A stretch of 56,525 nucleotides of DNA from Stutzerimonas stutzeri (GCF_013522825.1 NZ_JAAMQZ010000032.1:1-56525); one strand, 5' to 3'. Shown: positions 25,711-36,240, numbered from the stretch's first letter. Numbers and translations: made by a program. The notes: generated by a model from the sequence alone, not told the origin.

Positions 25711-26326
25711 AGGGCTGTTGCAACGTATCGTGGGGGCGCTGGTGCTGTTGGCGCTGGCGGTGATCTTCGTGCCGATGTTGCTCAATCGTGAGGATGACGG
25801 TCCCCAGGTGAGCATGGATGCTCCGGCGATGCCCGATACGCCCGCAGCCCCGGTTATCGAACCGCAGCCAGTCGAGGTGCCGATACCCGAGAGCGAGCCG
25901 TTCCCGGAGGAGTTTGAAATCATCGAAGAGGCGCCGGTAGCGGCTGTTGAAGCCCCGGCAGCCCCGATTGAGCCGGCTCCGACCCTTGCCGAGCCGCCGG
26001 TTGCGCCTGCCGAGCCGCAAGCCACTCCGGCTCCGAGTACTCCGCCAGCTGCCGCGACACAGGAGCAGCGGCTGGATGCGGCCAATCTGCCAGTCAGCTG
26101 GTCGGTGCAGCTGGCCAGCCTGTCCAGCCGCGAGAATGCCGAAAAGCTGCAGACCACCCTGCGCTCCCAGGGCTATAACGCCTACATACGCACAGCAGGT
26201 GGGATGAACCGGGTATTCGTCGGCCCGCTGGTCGAGCGCGCCGAAGCCAATCGATTGCGCGATGTGCTGCAGCGCCAGCAGAAACTGGATGGGTTCGTCG
26301 TGCGCTTCGAGCCAGAAAAGGGCTGA
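25703..26326 (+). CDS. DedD-like SPOR-domain membrane protein
   Basis: 207 residues. There is one N-terminal membrane anchor (about 5-25), then a long Pro/Ala/Glu linker (about 33-120) and a C-terminal SPOR domain (about 131-205) of the kind that binds denuded septal glycan. DedD-type proteins act at the division site. GTG at 25703 is preferred (GGGCAGGG upstream); TTG at 25700 is equally possible. Both overlap the end of folC, and homologues keep this order (folC, SPOR gene, cvpA, purF). Its SPOR domain is very similar to the C-terminus of GspD in this window. Confidence 0.88.
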   Translation: MDKGLLQRIVGALVLLALAVIFVPMLLNREDDGPQVSMDAPAMPDTPAAPVIEPQPVEVPIPESEPFPEEFEIIEEAPVAAVEAPAAPIEPAPTLAEPPVAPAEPQATPAPSTPPAAATQEQRLDAANLPVSWSVQLASLSSRENAEKLQTTLRSQGYNAYIRTAGGMNRVFVGPLVERAEANRLRDVLQRQQKLDGFVVRFEPEKG

Positions 26327-26373
26327 AGAGCGCTTGTTTTCAAGGCTGCGTCGGCATGTGAGTGTGCACCTCT

Positions 26374-26745
26374 GTAGGGGCGGGCCATGCCCGCGAATCG
26401 ATACTCTTCACCGGCCCGACGGGCAGAGTCGAGGTCATTCGCCGAGTTGTGCCCCGCAACGTCGGATTACGCCTTCGGCTAATTCGACCTACAAAGCCAA
26501 AGCGGGCTCTGCGTTGTCGTAGGTCGGGTCACGCCTTATCGACCCGACGGGCGGAGTCGAGGTCACTCGCCGGGTTGTGCCCCGCAACGTCGGATTACGC
26601 CTTCGGCTAATTCGACCTACAAAGCCAAAGCGGGCTCTGCGCTGTTGTAGGTCGGGTCACGCTTCACCGGCCCGACGGGTGGAGTCGAGGTCATTCGCCG
26701 GGTTACGCGCAATGTCGGATTACGCCTTCGGCTAATTCGACCTAC
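26374..26745. repeat. Tandem array of composite palindromic repeats
   Basis: Two full units (26519-26620 and 26647-26745) begin GTAGGTCGGGTCACGC and end TTCGGCTAATTCGACCTAC. A third unit (26374-26492) has its front replaced by a REP of another class (GTAGGGGCGGGCCATGCCCG). Unit period is 128 and 125 bp. The linker AAAGCCAAAGCGGGCTCTGC also repeats. This array makes up most of the 584-bp gap between the SPOR gene and cvpA. No ORF with a ribosome site was found there. Confidence 0.85.
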
Positions 26746-26871
26746 AGGAGTCTGCACCTCGGATATTCGCGCTTGAAGCCGTTTCCACAAAGAACTCCTC
26801 CCTCACAGGCCCGCATCACATCATCGGGACATAGCCTTTTTCAACGACCTGTTACTCCTCGGCAGTCGCTC

Positions 26872-26880
26872 TGCTAAAAT
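26872..26880 (+). promoter_or_regulatory. Extended -10 promoter candidate for cvpA-purF
   Basis: TGCTAAAAT, an extended -10 box (TGn plus TAAAAT), 31 bp upstream of the cvpA start. The -35 region is weak (TTACTC at 26852). Confidence 0.45.
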
Positions 26881-26910
26881 GCGCCGCTTTTCCCCTGTGC
26901 AGGAAACCCC

Positions 26911-27423
26911 GTGACGTTCACCTGGGTCGATTGGGCGTTTGTCGCCGTTGTAGTCATCTCCAGCCTGATCAGTTTGAAACGCGGTTTCATCAAGGAAGCG
27001 CTTTCCCTGCTCACCTGGATTGTCGCTGGTGTGGTTGCCTGGATGTTCGGCGGTGCGCTGTCTCACCATCTCGCCGCATACATCAGCACGCCTTCGTTCC
27101 AGGTCATCGCGGCTTGCGCGATTCTGTTCGTGGTGACACTGCTGGTAGGGGCGCTGATCAATTTTCTCATTGGTGAACTGGTTCGAGTGACCGGGCTGTC
27201 CGGCACGGATCGTTTTCTTGGAATGGTTTTTGGCGCGGCCCGAGGCGGGCTGCTGATCGTGGTGCTGGTGGGCCTGCTGAGTCTTGCACCTGTACAGCAG
27301 GATCCCTGGTGGCGCGAGTCGGTGCTGCTACCGCATTTTCTGTTGATTGCCGACTGGTCGAAGAACCTGATTCTCGGGTTCGGTAGCCAGTGGATGACCG
27401 GCTCGCTCGATACCTCCGGTTGA
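26911..27423 (+). CDS. cvpA: CvpA family inner-membrane protein
   Basis: 170 residues with four predicted membrane helices (about 8-25, 30-50, 65-85, 103-123) and the conserved SLKRGFIKEALSLLTWI loop. Named for colicin V production in E. coli; the general role is linked to envelope integrity. GTG start at 26911 behind CAGGAAA. purF follows after 88 bp on the same strand, the widespread cvpA-purF arrangement. A repeat array separates it from the upstream folC unit. Confidence 0.94.
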   Translation: MTFTWVDWAFVAVVVISSLISLKRGFIKEALSLLTWIVAGVVAWMFGGALSHHLAAYISTPSFQVIAACAILFVVTLLVGALINFLIGELVRVTGLSGTDRFLGMVFGAARGGLLIVVLVGLLSLAPVQQDPWWRESVLLPHFLLIADWSKNLILGFGSQWMTGSLDTSG

Positions 27424-27511
27424 GACGAGCATCTTTTTTACCACGGCCCGCCGCCGGGTTTGCGCCCGGCGTCCTGTCCGGATCAGCCTGTAATAACTGA
27501 GAGGTCCCTGC

Positions 27512-29017
<1,506 letters not shown>

Positions 29018-29063
29018 ATGCGAGCGGGCGGTAACCGCGCTCGCTCCCGAGTGGAATGAAATC

Positions 29064-30275
29064 ATGACTGACGAATGGGACGCGGGTCGGCTGGACAGTG
29101 ACCTGTCGGGCGTCGGCCTCGACACGCTGGCGGTGCGCGCCGGCCAGTATCGCTCGCCCGAGGGCGAACATGGAGAGCCGCTGTTCTTCACCTCCAGCTA
29201 CGTCTTTCGCAGTGCTGCCGATGCGGCGGCACGCTTTGCCGGCGAGGTTCCGGGCAACGTCTATTCCCGTTACACCAACCCCACCGTGCGCGCCTTCGAA
29301 GAGCGCATTGCCGCCATGGAAGGGGCCGAGCAGGCCGTTGCCACGGCATCCGGCATGGCGGCGATCATGGCGATGGTGATGAGCCTGTGTTCGGCGGGCG
29401 ACCATGTGCTGGTGTCACGCAGTGTCTTCGGCGCCACTGTTTCGCTGTTCGAGAAATACCTGAAACGTTTCGGGCTCGAAGTCGATTACGTACCGCTGAT
29501 TGATGTGGATGCCTGGGAGCCGGCCTTCAAGGCCAATACCAGGCTTGTCTTCGTCGAGTCGCCTTCCAACCCCCTGGCCGAGCTGGTGGACATCGAGGCG
29601 CTGGCGCAGCTGTGCCATGCCAAGGGCGCCATGCTGGCGGTGGACAACTGCTTCTGCACGCCGGCCCTGCAGCAGCCGCTGGCGCTGGGTGCTGACATCG
29701 TCATTCATTCGGCGACCAAGTACATCGATGGTCAGGGTCGCTGCCTGGGTGGTGTGGTTGCCGGTCGTGCCGAGCAAATGAAGGAAGTGGTGGGTTTCCT
29801 GCGCACCGCCGGACCGACCCTGAGCCCGTTCAACGCCTGGGTGTTTCTCAAGGGGCTGGAAACCCTGCGTCTGCGCATGCAGGCTCATTGCGCCAGCGCG
29901 CAGGCGCTGGCGCAGTGGCTGGAACAGCAGCCAGGCATCGAAAAGGTCTATTACGCCGGCCTGCCCAGCCACCCGCAACATGAACTGGCCAAGCGGCAGC
30001 AAAAAGGCTTCGGCGCCGTGTTGAGTTTCGACGTGGTCGGCGGCAAGGATGGGGCCTGGCGTTTCATCGACGCGACCCGGCTGATCTCCATCACGGCCAA
30101 CCTGGGGGACAGCAAGACGACCATCACCCATCCGGGTTCGACCACCCACGGTCGTCTCTCGCCGGAAGAGCGTGCCACGGCGGGAATTCGTGACAGTCTG
30201 ATCCGTGTCGCCGTGGGTCTGGAAGACCTGGCCGATCTCAAGGCCGACCTGGCCAGGGGATTGGCTGCGCTCTGA
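29064..30275 (+). CDS. metZ: O-succinylhomoserine sulfhydrylase
   Basis: PLP enzyme making homocysteine directly from O-succinylhomoserine and sulfide, the pseudomonad route to methionine. It has 403 residues. The PLP-binding Lys is in IHSATKYIDGQG (about 209-220), and the cofactor phosphate loop is ATASGMAAIMA. It belongs to the Cys/Met-metabolism family; MetZ identity rests on its place behind purF as in P. aeruginosa. The ATG at 29064 follows GGAATGA. A terminator shared with gspD follows. Confidence 0.95.
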   Translation: MTDEWDAGRLDSDLSGVGLDTLAVRAGQYRSPEGEHGEPLFFTSSYVFRSAADAAARFAGEVPGNVYSRYTNPTVRAFEERIAAMEGAEQAVATASGMAAIMAMVMSLCSAGDHVLVSRSVFGATVSLFEKYLKRFGLEVDYVPLIDVDAWEPAFKANTRLVFVESPSNPLAELVDIEALAQLCHAKGAMLAVDNCFCTPALQQPLALGADIVIHSATKYIDGQGRCLGGVVAGRAEQMKEVVGFLRTAGPTLSPFNAWVFLKGLETLRLRMQAHCASAQALAQWLEQQPGIEKVYYAGLPSHPQHELAKRQQKGFGAVLSFDVVGGKDGAWRFIDATRLISITANLGDSKTTITHPGSTTHGRLSPEERATAGIRDSLIRVAVGLEDLADLKADLARGLAAL

Positions 30276-30282
30276 TACCCAG

Positions 30283-30307
30283 GGGCCCGTCAATCGCTGG
30301 CGGGCCC
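30283..30307. terminator. Bidirectional terminator between metZ and gspD
   Basis: GGGCCCG (30283-30289) pairs with CGGGCCC (30301-30307) across 11 bases. The gspD stop codon lies in the loop. A TAGCTTT tract follows on the plus side. The lack of a long U run on the minus side makes it weaker for gspD. Confidence 0.7.
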
Positions 30308-32563
30308 TAGCTTTACGACAAACCCATCCAGCCTCTGCTCGTCAGACAGCTGCGTGCGCAGGCGATTGGCCTCGGCACGTTCGCTGAAGGGGCCGACGAA
30401 TACGCGATACAGGCCCATGGATGTCTGGATATAGGCATCGAAGCCCTCTGCGGTCAGCTTGTCCCGAAGCGCTGTCGCATTATCGAGATTCCTCAGGCTC
30501 GCCAGTTGTATGGCCCATCCGCTCCGTGCGGCTGCAGGTTCCGTGGCGCGGGCCGGCGTGCTGAAGGCTGGCGCTGCCGGTTGCGTTGCGGGTGCAACGC
30601 TGCGGCGCTCGGGCTCGCTGGAGCGCAGGTCGATGGCGGGTGCCGGCTGACCCTGTCCGTCGAAGAGCCTTTCGGGCGTTGCGGGCAGGATGCTCGGGCT
30701 GCCGGAGTCGGTCTCGATAACCCGTATGTCGCTGTATTTCTTTCCGGAAAGCGCCGCCAGCCCTGCGCGGTCACGAATGACAGTTGGCCGCAGGAACACC
30801 ATCAGATTGCGTTTGACGTGGGTTTCCTGGGTCGAGCGAAACAGCGCGCCCAGCAGCGGAATGTCACCCAGCAGCGGCACCTTGGAATTGGTCTGGGTCA
30901 CGTCGTCCTGAATCAGCCCGCCGAGCACGATCACCTGGCCGTCTTCGGCAAGAATGGTGCTCTTGATCGAGCGCTTGTTGGTGACCAGATCGACCGCCTG
31001 CGCCGTCAGGCTGGCGCTGGGGGCGATGGAGGAGATTTCCTGCTCGATCTGCAGCCGCAACGTGGCGCCCTCGTTGATATGCGGCGTGACCTTGAGTGTG
31101 ACGCCGATATCCTGCCGCTCGATGGTGGTGAAGGGGTTGTTCGCTCCGGAGGCGTCGGTGGTGTAGCTGCCCGTCTGGAAGGGGACGTTCTGGCCGACGA
31201 GGATTTCCGCCTCCTGGTTGTCCAGCGTCAGCAGGCTTGGGGTGGAGAGCAGGTTGCTTTTGCTGTTGGCCGACAGCGCGGTGATCAGCGCGCCGAAGCT
31301 GCGTGTGCCGATGCCGATGATGGCGCCGTCGGGCAGGTTGCTGGGAATCTCGTTGTCGTTGATCGCATTGAGCACGCGCCCGATGGAGAGCCCGGTGTTG
31401 CCGAAGCTGACGCCGCCGGCGCCGCCCGTGCCGCCGCGTGCATCCACCGCCCATTGCACGCCGAGGGCGTCGGTGATGTCGCCGGAGACCTCGACGATGG
31501 CCGCTTCGACCATGACCTGCGCGCGCGGGATGTCGAGCTGGCGGACGATGGATTCGAGCATGCCGAGCAGCTCCGGTTCGGCCAGCATCACCAGCGCATT
31601 GAGGCTTTCATCGGCGCGAATGAGGGTGTTCTGGATGCGTCCACTGGTCATCTCGCCTTCTGCGGGCGCGGCGAGGCTTTCAGAGAAGTCACCGAGGGTT
31701 TCGGCCAGTGCTTTTGCATCATTGTGGCGCAGGCGGATCACCCGCGTGTTGGCCGAGCGGGTGCTGGGTGTGTCCAGTGTCTGCGCCAGGCTGGCGAGCT
31801 TCTGCCGGGCCTGTTCCGGGCCGGTAAAGACCAGCCGGTTGGTGCGTGAGTCCGCGATGATCTGCGCGCCCGCCGTATCCTGGGCCTCGCCGCGTGCCAG
31901 GGTGTTGCGCAGCACTTCGGCAATATCCGTCGCCCAGCCGTATTGCAGATCCACGATGCTGTGCTCGCCGCTCTGGGCGCGATCCAGTTGGCGAATCAAC
32001 TCTTCCAGGCGGGCGATGTTGGCACTGCGGTCGCTGATGATCAGTGCATTGGCGGAGCTGACGGCTGCCAGATGGCCATATTGCGGAACCAGAGGGCGTA
32101 TCAGCGGTAACAATTCCGTCGCGGAGGAATGCTGCACCTGGATGACGCGGGTTTCCAGCAGGTCGCCACCGCTTGGCCCGCCGCCCGCTTCGGTCTTGGC
32201 CTCGGCATTGGGCAGGATGCGCGCCACGTTGCCCTGGGTCAGCACGCTGTAGCCGTGCGTGGCCATCACCGAAAGAAACAGCTGGTAGACCTCGGCCAGC
32301 GATAGCGTGGTCGATGACACCACGCTGACCTGCCCTCTGACACGCGGATCGACAATGAACGTTTGTCCGGTGAGCTGGCTGATATGGTCCACGAAGGCGC
32401 GAATATCGGCGTCCTTGAGGTTGATCGTCCAGCCATCCTGCTGTGCTTCGGCAGGCTCGACGCCGGGCTCGGCGGCCAGCGACGGCAGGGGTGCGCAGAG
32501 CAGGCCTGCGGCGATCAATGCGATGAGCGAGCGAGAGGAAAAAGGCGGCATCAGTTCAGTCAT
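30290..32563 (-). CDS. gspD: Type II secretion secretin GspD/XcpQ with C-terminal SPOR domain
   Basis: Outer-membrane channel of type II secretion, 757 residues. Signal peptide about 1-31 (ending PSLAAEP); N0-N3 domains about 40-330 (INLKDADIRAFVDHISQLTG; VDPRVRGQVSVVS); secretin core about 345-600 (NALVMLAEPELLGMLESIV; NLLSTPSLLTLDNQEAEILV; VPLLGDIPLLGALF). After the core comes a Pro/Ala-rich linker (about 620-675) and a SPOR domain (about 680-752: GWAIQLASLRN, YRVFVGPFSERAEANRLR, LDGFVV). P. aeruginosa XcpQ, as I recall, is about 100 residues shorter and ends soon after the core. The ATG overlaps the gspC stop by 8 bases. SPOR binding to glycan could anchor or place the channel; that is inference. 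Confidence 0.94.
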   Translation of the reverse strand: MTELMPPFSSRSLIALIAAGLLCAPLPSLAAEPGVEPAEAQQDGWTINLKDADIRAFVDHISQLTGQTFIVDPRVRGQVSVVSSTTLSLAEVYQLFLSVMATHGYSVLTQGNVARILPNAEAKTEAGGGPSGGDLLETRVIQVQHSSATELLPLIRPLVPQYGHLAAVSSANALIISDRSANIARLEELIRQLDRAQSGEHSIVDLQYGWATDIAEVLRNTLARGEAQDTAGAQIIADSRTNRLVFTGPEQARQKLASLAQTLDTPSTRSANTRVIRLRHNDAKALAETLGDFSESLAAPAEGEMTSGRIQNTLIRADESLNALVMLAEPELLGMLESIVRQLDIPRAQVMVEAAIVEVSGDITDALGVQWAVDARGGTGGAGGVSFGNTGLSIGRVLNAINDNEIPSNLPDGAIIGIGTRSFGALITALSANSKSNLLSTPSLLTLDNQEAEILVGQNVPFQTGSYTTDASGANNPFTTIERQDIGVTLKVTPHINEGATLRLQIEQEISSIAPSASLTAQAVDLVTNKRSIKSTILAEDGQVIVLGGLIQDDVTQTNSKVPLLGDIPLLGALFRSTQETHVKRNLMVFLRPTVIRDRAGLAALSGKKYSDIRVIETDSGSPSILPATPERLFDGQGQPAPAIDLRSSEPERRSVAPATQPAAPAFSTPARATEPAAARSGWAIQLASLRNLDNATALRDKLTAEGFDAYIQTSMGLYRVFVGPFSERAEANRLRTQLSDEQRLDGFVVKLGPASD

Positions 32564-33200
32564 CTTCCGTGGAGAGTTGATCGGCGGGCGCGTTCTCTGT
32601 CGGTGTGGCGACGCCTTCCATCTGCTGGCGAAGGGAGTCCAGCAACTGCGCTTGCGGATCCGGTTGCTCCGCTGGCATGGCCTCTTCACTGTAGTCCGTC
32701 ATGGCGGAGGCGGAGCGCGTGCTGGGGAAATGCAAGCTCTCGATTCGACCCTCGCGCAGCACCTCGATCCTGTCTGGGTGAACGCTGTGCAGACTCAGGC
32801 CGGGTTCAAGTTCTTCGCCGATCCTGTAGAGCTGTGGTAGCTGGCCCGCCCGCTGGATGATGGCTGTGGAGCGTTGAGGGTCGGCATGCACGAAGCTGCC
32901 ATGCAGGGCGAGTTCGGAGCCGGAAAAGGTGCTGGTGTGGGCCTGTTCGGGTGGTGCTCCGAACAGGCTTTCCATACGCTGGATATCCGGCGCGACGCCT
33001 GCTGGCTGGCTGTTGCCGGCGACCGGTGCGGGTGGTGTGCGTTCAAGCTGCAGCCAGTCATTGATGCGGCCTGCGAGGTAGAGGCCGAACAGCACGACGA
33101 TAACCGCGCTCGCGATCAGCGGCGCGTGCCGGTTTGCCTTGTGCAGTGCCGTAGGGAAAGCCAAGCCGGGCGCTCCGTAAGCCGGATTGTGACAACCCAT
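32556..33200 (-). CDS. gspC: Type II secretion inner-membrane protein GspC/XcpP
   Basis: Bitopic protein linking the inner-membrane platform to the secretin. It has 214 residues from the ATG at 33200: one membrane helix (about 30-48, APLIASAVIVVLFGLYLAG), then a GspC homology region (about 85-165: LFGAPPEQA, ALHGSFVHADPQRSTAII, YRIGEELEPGLSLHSVHPDR). The C-terminal part is a short acidic helical stretch rather than a PDZ domain, as in XcpP. An in-frame TTG at 33164 has a better ribosome site (GGAG, 8 bases) and may be the true start (202 residues). No gspE-N genes are nearby. Confidence 0.87.
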   Translation of the reverse strand: MGCHNPAYGAPGLAFPTALHKANRHAPLIASAVIVVLFGLYLAGRINDWLQLERTPPAPVAGNSQPAGVAPDIQRMESLFGAPPEQAHTSTFSGSELALHGSFVHADPQRSTAIIQRAGQLPQLYRIGEELEPGLSLHSVHPDRIEVLREGRIESLHFPSTRSASAMTDYSEEAMPAEQPDPQAQLLDSLRQQMEGVATPTENAPADQLSTEDD

Positions 33201-33407
33201 GCCAGGCAGCCGGGTGCGAGACCGCGCTGACGCTGGAAGAGGCGTGCGGGCATTGCTGGCAATCGAGAGCGAATAGAGGGAACGCTGAAGGTGCTGGCCA
33301 TGCCAGTGCAACTGACTGTTTTTCCGGCAAAAGGTGCCCGATACAGGGTGAATCCCGGCGGTGATTGCAAAAGGCCGTTGTTTTGAATAAAAAAATCGGT
33401 CGGGCTG

Positions 33408-33436
33408 TTGACTTGGTTCGGGTGGATGCGTAAATT
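33408..33436 (+). promoter_or_regulatory. Promoter of tRNA-Asp
   Basis: TTGACT, 17 bases, TAAATT, followed by a G+C-rich discriminator GCGCGCC. Start near 33443, about 68 nt upstream of the mature tRNA. Confidence 0.8.
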
Positions 33437-33510
33437 GCGCGCCTCACAAGGTGATAGCCAGTTGCAACAGCTGACTGGTCTTGTGAAACGGACGCAAGTC
33501 CGACCGACGC

Positions 33511-33587
33511 GCAGCGGTAGTTCAGTCGGTTAGAATACCGGCCTGTCACGCCGGGGGTCGCGGGTTCGAGTCCCGTCCGCTGCGCCA
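33511..33587 (+). tRNA. tRNA-Asp (GTC)
   Basis: A 77-nt cloverleaf with encoded CCA: acceptor GCAGCGG/CCGCTGC, D arm TAGTTCAGTCGGTTAGAATA, anticodon loop CTGTCAC (GTC at 33545-33547), T arm CGGGTTCGAGTCCCG. Own promoter in front, terminator behind. Confidence 0.97.
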
Positions 33588-33619
33588 TATTCGCTTTCTC
33601 ACGCAAGTGTTGGAAGCTA

Positions 33620-33650
33620 CGAAAAAGCGACCTTCGGGTCGCTTTTTTCG
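33620..33650 (+). terminator. Terminator after tRNA-Asp
   Basis: CGAAAAAGCGACC, TTCG, GGTCGCTTTTTTCG: a very stable stem with a T tract. It separates the tRNA from cioA. Confidence 0.93.
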
Positions 33651-33767
33651 TTTTCCACTTCCCCCATTCATGCCTCTCTGCCTTCGACGGATCGGCGCCT
33701 GCGGTGCACCCTTGCCGTTTTCCGCTGTCAGTAATGCCTAGGTGGCTCACTGACGAGGGGGATGGCA

Positions 33768-35207
33768 ATGTTTGGTTTGGAAGCGCTTGAGCTTGCGCGT
33801 ATCCAGTTCGCTTTCACCATTTCCTTTCACATCATCTTTCCGGCGATCACCATCGGGCTGGCAAGTTTTCTCGCTGTGCTGGAAGGCTTGTGGCTGAAGA
33901 CCCGGCATGAGGTGTACCGCGACCTCTATCACTTCTGGCTGAAGATATTCGCCGTCAACTTCGGCATGGGCGTGGTCTCCGGCATCGTCATGGCGTATCA
34001 GTTCGGGACCAACTGGAGCGCCTTTTCGGAGTTCGCCGGCAGTGTGACCGGGCCGCTGCTGGCGTATGAAGTGCTGACCGCGTTCTTTCTCGAAGCGGGT
34101 TTTCTGGGCGTCATGCTGTTCGGCTGGAATCGCGTCGGGCCGGGGCTGCATTTCTTTTCCACGGTGATGGTGGCGGTCGGAACGCTGATTTCCACCTTCT
34201 GGATTCTGGCCTCCAACAGCTGGATGCACACCCCGCAGGGGCACGAGATCATCGATGGCATCGTGGTGCCGGTGGACTGGTTCGCGATCATCTTTAACCC
34301 CTCGTTTCCCTATCGTCTGACGCACATGGCGATTGCCGCGTTTCTCGCCACGGCCTTCATGGTGGGCGCTTCGGCGGCCTGGCATCTGTTGCGTGGCAAC
34401 GACAACCCGGCCATCCGCAAGATGCTCTCGATGGCGATGTGGATGGCGCTGATCGTGGCACCGATTCAGGTCTTGGTCGGCGATTTCCACGGCCTCAACA
34501 CGCTGGAGCACCAGCCCGCGAAGATCGCTGCGATGGAGGGGCACTGGGATAACTCCTCGGGTGAGCCGACCCCCCTGTTGCTGTTTGGCTGGCCGGACAT
34601 GGAGCGGGAAGAGACCCGCTTCAAGGTGGAGATTCCTTACCTGGGCAGCCTGATTCTCAAACACAGCCTGACCGAGCCGATTCCAGCGCTGAAGGATTTT
34701 CCTCCCGAAGACCGGCCCAATTCGACCATCGTGTTCTGGACGTTCCGGATCATGGTCGCGCTGGGCCTGCTGATGATCGTGACCGGCGTGTGGAGCTTCT
34801 GGCTGCGGCGACGCGGCAGGCTGTTCGAGTCGCGGCCCTTTCTGCGGTTGGCGCTGTACATGGGGCCGTCCGGGCTTATCGCGATACTGGCCGGCTGGTT
34901 CACCACCGAGATCGGGCGACAGCCCTGGGTGATCTATGGGCTGATGCGCACTGCCGATGGCGTTTCCAGCCACAGTGCCGAACAGCTGGGACTGACGCTG
35001 GCGCTGTTCGTGCTGATCTACTTCGCGGTGTTCGGCGTCGGTTTCGTCTATGTGCTGCGCCTGATCGGCAAGGGGCCGGTGCCACACCAAGGCAAGAGCA
35101 CGGGCACTGGCGGACCGGGTGAACAACGCACACCGGCCAGGCCTATCTCGGCTGCGGATGAGGCGATTGGCCATGAGCAGGGCGACCAACTGGGCGAGAG
35201 GAATTGA
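33768..35207 (+). CDS. cioA: Cytochrome bd-type (cyanide-insensitive) quinol oxidase subunit I
   Basis: Inner-membrane terminal oxidase subunit carrying the hemes and the quinol site. It has 479 residues and about nine membrane helices. Heme ligand candidates are the His in TISFHIIFPAITIG (about residue 20) and the His in PYRLTHMAIAA (about 183). The short Q-loop and the opening LEALELARIQFAFTISFHII fit CioA rather than E. coli CydA. The ATG at 33768 has GAGGGG seven bases upstream; the ATG at 33762 is too close to it. cioB follows within 2 bp. Confidence 0.95.
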   Translation: MFGLEALELARIQFAFTISFHIIFPAITIGLASFLAVLEGLWLKTRHEVYRDLYHFWLKIFAVNFGMGVVSGIVMAYQFGTNWSAFSEFAGSVTGPLLAYEVLTAFFLEAGFLGVMLFGWNRVGPGLHFFSTVMVAVGTLISTFWILASNSWMHTPQGHEIIDGIVVPVDWFAIIFNPSFPYRLTHMAIAAFLATAFMVGASAAWHLLRGNDNPAIRKMLSMAMWMALIVAPIQVLVGDFHGLNTLEHQPAKIAAMEGHWDNSSGEPTPLLLFGWPDMEREETRFKVEIPYLGSLILKHSLTEPIPALKDFPPEDRPNSTIVFWTFRIMVALGLLMIVTGVWSFWLRRRGRLFESRPFLRLALYMGPSGLIAILAGWFTTEIGRQPWVIYGLMRTADGVSSHSAEQLGLTLALFVLIYFAVFGVGFVYVLRLIGKGPVPHQGKSTGTGGPGEQRTPARPISAADEAIGHEQGDQLGERN

Positions 35208-35209
35208 GC

Positions 35210-36217
35210 ATGGGTATCGATCTTTCGCTGATCTGGGCCGTGATCATCATCTTCGGCATCATGATGTACGTGGTGATGGATGGCTTCGACCTGGGCATCG
35301 GCATTCTTTTTCCCTTTCTGGCCGATAGCTCCGAACGCGATGTGGCCATGAATACCGTGGCGCCGGTCTGGGATGGTAACGAAACCTGGCTGGTACTCGG
35401 TGGGGCGGGGCTGTTCGCGGCCTTTCCGCTGGCTTACTCGGTGGTGTTGTCGGCGCTCTACCTGCCGATCATCTTCATGCTCATGGGGCTGATCTTTCGT
35501 GGGGTCGCCTTCGAGTTCCGTTTCAAGGCGAGTGCCGCCCGCCAGCATGTCTGGGACAAGGCATTTGTCGGTGGCTCGCTGGTGGCGACGTTCTTTCAGG
35601 GGGTCGCGCTGGGAGCCTTCATTCACGGTTTTCCGGTCGTGGATCGCGCCTATGCCGGCGGCCCGCTGGACTGGCTGACGCCGTTCTCGGTGTTCTGCGG
35701 CATTGCGCTGATCGTCGCCTATGCCTTGCTGGGCTGTACCTGGTTGATCATGAAGACCGCCGGTGACCTGCAGAAGCGCATGCACGATATCGGCATTCCG
35801 TTGGTCTGGGCGGTGCTGGCCGTGACCGGGGTGGTGAGCCTGTGGACGCCCCTGACACATCCAGACATCGCCGAGCGCTGGTTCAGCATGCCGAACCTGA
35901 TCTTCTTCATGCCGGTGCCGATCCTGGTGCTGCTCTGTACCTTCGGGCTGCTGCGCTCTATCGCGCGCTACGCTCACTATTCGCCGTTCCTGTACACCCT
36001 GGCGCTGATCTTCCTGGGCTACAGCGGGCTTGGCATCAGCCTCTGGCCGAACATCATCCCGCCCTCGGTGAGCATCTGGGAAGCCGCCGCGCCGCCCCAG
36101 AGCCAGGGCTTCACGCTGGTAGGGGCGTTGCTGATCATTCCGCTGATCCTGATGTACACCGCATGGAGCTATTACGTGTTTCGCGGCAAGGTCAGCGCCG
36201 AGGATGGCTATCACTGA
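35210..36217 (+). CDS. cioB: Cytochrome bd-type (cyanide-insensitive) quinol oxidase subunit II
   Basis: Partner of CioA, 335 residues, about eight membrane helices. The CydB family opening is clear (SLIWAVIIIFGIMMYVVMDG, then FDLGIGILFPF), as is PVWDGNETWLVLGGAGLFAA. The ATG at 35210 follows GAGAGGAA. It is encoded two bases after cioA, so the subunits are co-translated. A DUF2474 small membrane gene follows. Confidence 0.95.
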   Translation: MGIDLSLIWAVIIIFGIMMYVVMDGFDLGIGILFPFLADSSERDVAMNTVAPVWDGNETWLVLGGAGLFAAFPLAYSVVLSALYLPIIFMLMGLIFRGVAFEFRFKASAARQHVWDKAFVGGSLVATFFQGVALGAFIHGFPVVDRAYAGGPLDWLTPFSVFCGIALIVAYALLGCTWLIMKTAGDLQKRMHDIGIPLVWAVLAVTGVVSLWTPLTHPDIAERWFSMPNLIFFMPVPILVLLCTFGLLRSIARYAHYSPFLYTLALIFLGYSGLGISLWPNIIPPSVSIWEAAAPPQSQGFTLVGALLIIPLILMYTAWSYYVFRGKVSAEDGYH

Positions 36218-36240
36218 TCTGCCCCATGATGGAGCCTCGT

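Noticed and set aside
26374..26745. Possible CRISPR array
   Set aside because: Units are about 100 bp, internally palindromic, with repeated rather than unique linkers, and no cas genes are near.
33651..33767. ANR box in front of cioA
   Set aside because: No TTGAT-N4-ATCAA sequence is present in the gap.
33747..35189. 480-codon minus-strand frame opposite cioA
   Set aside because: His/Gln/Arg-rich antisense translation of membrane-helix codons; cioA on the plus strand is unmistakable.
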